From assembly GCA_003222065.1 (NCBI GenBank), contig QHUV01000337.1, forward strand, positions 1-5,888: DNA of 5,888 nt, read 5' to 3'. The notes under the pieces were generated by a model that was not told where the DNA came from, searched no databases, and was given only the letters and a program-made list of their open reading frames with translations. The stretch is from Gemmatimonadota bacterium (GTDB lineage Bacteria; Gemmatimonadota; Gemmatimonadetes; Gemmatimonadales; Gemmatimonadaceae). This document shows positions 5,726 through 5,888 of the stretch, one piece after another (within the stretch, counting starts at the first letter, position 1; the number at the start of each line of letters is the position of its first letter). The position numbers and the translations under genes are program-made.

Positions 5726-5888
5726 AGTACTCCAGCGGATCGTGGTCGCCAGCGAGTGCGTCGTCGGGAAGACTTCCCTGTGCAGTGGCGGCCAGCGCTC
5801 GGCGGAGATCCTCCGGCAGCGGTGAGCGAATGTCGATCTCCTTCCCGCTCACCGGATGGCGGAACTGCAGCCAGGCGGCGTGCAAGAA
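5700..5888 (-). CDS. RluA/RluD-family 23S rRNA pseudouridine synthase, C-terminal end (partial)
   Basis: The reading frame is open to the window edge and ends in TGA at 5702-5700, giving 62 residues. It reads FLHAAWLQFRHPVSGKEI near its start, followed by SPLPEDLRRAL. This is the usual C-terminal signature of the RluA/RluC/RluD family, which isomerises uridines in rRNA: an R-x-FLHA strand, a second HP-x-(S/T)-G strand, then 'lP.dl...l'. The catalytic aspartate region lies upstream, outside the window, so the exact subfamily cannot be told. The TTG at 5885 is an internal leucine codon of the FLHA motif, not a start. The last 26 nt overlap the start of cheW, so the two genes are probably translationally coupled. 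Family confidence is high and the RluD subtype is a guess. Confidence 0.85.
   Translation of the reverse strand, partial: FLHAAWLQFRHPVSGKEIDIRSPLPEDLRRALAATAQGSLPDDALAGDHDPLEYFGFYRLHL
5726..5733 (-). promoter_or_regulatory. Ribosome binding site for cheW (GGAG, inside the upstream gene)
   Basis: On the minus strand GGAG lies at 5733-5730, followed by a 4-nt TACT spacer and the TTG codon at 5725-5723. No ATG or GTG in this frame lies close by before the conserved CheW fold begins. The motif therefore supports the TTG start, within the last codons of the pseudouridine synthase gene. Confidence 0.5.

Overview
This window is a GC-rich bacterial segment in which every supported gene lies on the minus strand. 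Read from the high coordinates down, the order is: the 3' end of an RluA/RluD-type pseudouridine synthase, cheW, cheY, cheA, a CheC-type phosphatase gene, and the first 846 codons of a large tetratricopeptide-repeat (TPR) protein that runs off the low end. The protein style (CheA linked to a CheC with the phrase VLMHMLGDLTGR), the high GC, the TTG starts and the recurrent CGTTAGG word remind me of Gemmatimonadota. That assignment is inference from memory and is only moderately secure.

Layout. 5888-5700 is the rRNA pseudouridine synthase tail. 5725-5249 is cheW, which overlaps it by 26 nt and uses a TTG start. 5240-4878 is cheY, also with a TTG start, behind a perfect AGGAGG that overlaps the cheW stop. 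4880-4799 is a spacer made almost wholly of two opposed arrays of a 7-bp unit that can fold into a long hairpin. 4798-3116 is cheA. 2985-2554 is the cheC-like gene. 2538-1 is the TPR gene. The tight spacing and common strand suggest one transcription unit. No methyl-accepting receptor, CheR or CheB is visible here.

Together the genes encode the core of a two-component taxis pathway. CheW couples a receptor to the CheA kinase, CheA phosphorylates CheY, and CheC removes phosphate from CheY~P. The TPR protein is probably a scaffold or output partner, but nothing in the sequence fixes its role.

The most striking thing is structural. A 199-bp stretch of cheA (3783-3981, end of P3 and start of the P4 kinase domain) is present a second time, base-perfect and inverted, at 2999-3197, between cheA and cheC. 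This second copy replaces the last part of the CheA P5 domain and the N-terminal part of CheC. In addition, the cheA copy begins, to the base, where the protein appears to lack the first P3 dimerisation helix. The locus is therefore rearranged. It is either a real template-switch or inverted-duplication event that crippled or remodelled cheA and cheC, or an assembly or amplification chimera. The sequence alone does not decide between these.
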